From contig JAIUMV010000026.1 in NCBI GenBank assembly GCA_022565395.1, positions 1 to 52,994 on the forward strand: a stretch of 52,994 nt of DNA, in the 5' to 3' direction. The DNA comes from Marinobacter sp. (GTDB lineage Bacteria; Pseudomonadota; Gammaproteobacteria; Pseudomonadales; Oleiphilaceae). The position numbers were made by a program, and so were the translations under genes. The notes below the pieces were generated by a model. That model worked only from the letters and a program-made list of their open reading frames with translations, ran no database searches and was not told the DNA's origin. This document shows, piece after piece, positions 51,650-52,994 of the stretch. How positions within the stretch are numbered: the stretch's first letter is position 1; each line of letters begins with the position of its first letter.

Positions 51650-52869
51650 GACGAAATCTCCACAAGGTGGGTTGCGGCCGGAGCCAGGGACGGGGCAATG
51701 GCTTTCGGGGCGCTGGGTGTGCTGGCCTGACGTACCCGATTGCTGCCCGTGGCGGCGAAGTAGGAGCGAGCAAAGAACTCGCGGTCGTCTGGCTGGCTGA
51801 CCGTGTGAAGATGAAACCAGTCCGCTTTGCAGTGCTCAGGGGTAATGTCCAGCACCATATAGCCACGATGAAACAGATCCACCCACTTCAAATGAGCATT
51901 GGCGGGCACAATGTATGCCGCCGCCAGGTCTGCCAGGGTTTTCTCCGGGATGGCGGGGGAGGTAACGGCAGGGGTTACAAATTCCACCGCCAGCGAACCA
52001 CGGCCTGTTAATGGGCCGTACTTGAGGATGTTGCCTGGGTCCAGCGTAACGTCCATCGCCCAGGAGCTGTGGATATCCCCCGTCAGGATAACGGCGTTAT
52101 CCAGACCCATGGCGTCGATCCTGTTGAGCAATGCCCGCCGGCTGGTCTGGTAGCCATCCCACTGGTCATAGTTGAGCTGGATGCCCCCGCCCAGTGGCCA
52201 GTTGGGCGTGTCGGGCAGGGTGCCAAGGGTAAGGGGAGACAGCATGACCTGCTGGCCAATCAGATGCCACTGGGCGCCCCGTGAGCGGCTATGCTCCAGT
52301 TCGTCAAACAGCCAGTTCTGCTGTTCGTCGCCGAGCAGGTGGCGTTCCCGTTCGCGAGCATCCCAGGTGGTTTTAACCTGTTCGTCACGCCCGATCAGCC
52401 GTGTGTCCAGCATCATCAGCGACATTAACTGTCCGAACTGGAAGCTGCGGTAGATGCGCAGCTTGTTGTCTGGTCGCACTGGGCGTATGGGCATCCACTC
52501 GTAGTAGGCCTTGACGGCTGCCCGCTTGCGGTCAGCGAAGTCGCCCTGGTCCGGGCTGTGGTTTTCCGCGCCATTCATCCAGGCATCATTGGCAATTTCA
52601 TGATCATCCCAGACGCAGATGAAAGGATGCTGTCGATGTACTTCCTGCAGATCAGCATCTTGCCGGTAGCAAGCGTAGCGGCGACGGTAATCCGCCAGCG
52701 TAACGATCTCATGAGGCGGGTCTACCGGACGCTCGGAGGCGAGCGCGGGGTCATTGTATTTGCCCTGGGCGTATTCGTAGATGTAGTCCCCGAGATGCAA
52801 TACGGCGTCCAGGTCACGGCGTTGGGCAATCTTGCGATAGGCATTGAAATAGCCGTAGGGGTAGTTGGA
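51646..52869 (-). pseudogene. phoD: phoD-like alkaline phosphatase, 5' end cut off by an IS30-family element
   Basis: About 407 residues of the C-terminal part of a PhoD-type phosphatase/phosphodiesterase remain. They begin at SNYPYGYFNAYRKIAQ, followed by DAVLHLGDYIYEY, FICVWDDHEIANDAW and VILTGDIHSSWAMD, which carry the metal ligands. Upstream of the Ser codon at 52867-52869 the frame leaves the family sequence and meets a stop at 52903-52905. The missing N-terminal domain and signal peptide probably lie beyond the inserted element, outside the window. A start at an internal codon such as TTG 52800 is unlikely to give a working exported enzyme. Confidence 0.8.
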
Positions 52870-52994
52870 GGGCGGTCTCCAACTCCAAGTGCAACACCTA
52901 GGTTAATGAACGCCTGATGGCACATCCTGGGTTCGCTTGACCAGATCCATAAAAACTTCCAGTGGACTCTTGAAGCCCAGTCGCTTTCTCGGTC
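52870..52994 (-). mobile_element. end of an IS30-family insertion sequence (continues beyond the window)
   Basis: The sequence from the window edge to about 52870 carries the last codons of an IS30-type transposase and then a short tail (gttgcacttggagttgg on the minus strand) that ends where phoD homology begins. The opposite end lies outside the window, so target duplication and inverted repeats cannot be checked here. Confidence 0.7.
52903..52994 (-). CDS. IS30-family transposase, C-terminal fragment
   Basis: The last 29 codons read PRKRLGFKSPLEVFMDLVKR and end ...SGVH with TAA at 52903-52905. The R-P-R-K-x-L-G-(F/Y)-K-(S/T)-P-x-E-V-F pattern is the typical C terminus of IS30 transposases, just after the last catalytic Glu region. 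Only this tail is in the window; the fragment is cut by the window end, not shown to be broken. Confidence 0.75.
   Translation of the reverse strand, partial: PRKRLGFKSPLEVFMDLVKRTQDVPSGVH

Noticed and set aside
52722-52925. A separate small gene at the left flank of phoD
   Set aside because: The frame runs across the phoD/insertion junction in a different frame and has no family features; the phoD frame and the transposase tail explain the sequence.

Overview
The window looks like a chromosomal segment of a gammaproteobacterium of the Pseudomonas/Alcanivorax type. The grounds are a MvaT-type H-NS protein, an mmsR-mmsA-mmsB style valine-degradation cluster, an AlkB alkane hydroxylase followed by an alcohol dehydrogenase, REP-like 'gtaggagc...gctcctac' palindromes, and a GC-rich gene set with many chemotaxis and cyclic-di-GMP proteins. 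I cannot name the species from sequence alone. I saw no tRNA, rRNA or CRISPR array.

Layout. 1-245: two tandem REP/BIME-like palindromes. 0.4-6.1 kb: surface-polysaccharide precursor genes (a WbpM-like dehydratase and a ManC/AlgA-type enzyme) on either side of a beta-CASP nuclease and mvaT. 6.4-11.9 kb: an unknown outer-membrane-like protein, RhlE helicase, an SDR and a chemoreceptor with a strong FliA-type promoter. 12-17.8 kb: a lipid/alkane block, with a secreted hydrolase and an SRPBCC protein divergent from alkB and an iron-type alcohol dehydrogenase, then a diiron beta-lactamase-fold protein. 18.2-25 kb: mmsR divergent from the valine/isobutyryl-CoA pathway. 25.2-27.1 kb: a dCache chemoreceptor. 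27.4-29.6 kb: ilvGM behind a valine-rich leader peptide and attenuator-like hairpin. 29.6-32.8 kb: a compact operon of a cNMP/CBS/DUF294 protein, a DnaQ-like exonuclease and Ogt. 33-37.9 kb: a TetR-MFP-RND efflux operon with a clear palindromic operator. 38.7-49.2 kb: a signalling region with two tandem 7TM diguanylate cyclases, a chemoreceptor and a large HD-GYP protein, with an amidase and an EVE protein between. 49.2-53 kb: a BaiN-type flavoprotein and a pair of phosphatases, the second cut by the end of an IS30-family element at the window edge.

The most unusual feature is a family of eight nested inverted repeats of about 145-200 bp (a-h). They fill intergenic gaps from 2.3 to 27.3 kb and are absent from the remaining 25.7 kb. 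Each has outer arms built on GCCGCGGAATCCGCGG and its complement; the intact copies also have inner arms built on CCACGGACGACACGG. Copies f and g are nearly identical, lie in the same orientation and flank the mmsR-to-hydrolase block. Copy g splits the valine operon just before mmsB.

Functionally the window combines catabolism of alkanes and valine, branched-chain amino-acid synthesis under attenuation, surface-sugar synthesis, efflux, and a sensory set (three chemoreceptors, two diguanylate cyclases, one c-di-GMP phosphodiesterase candidate).
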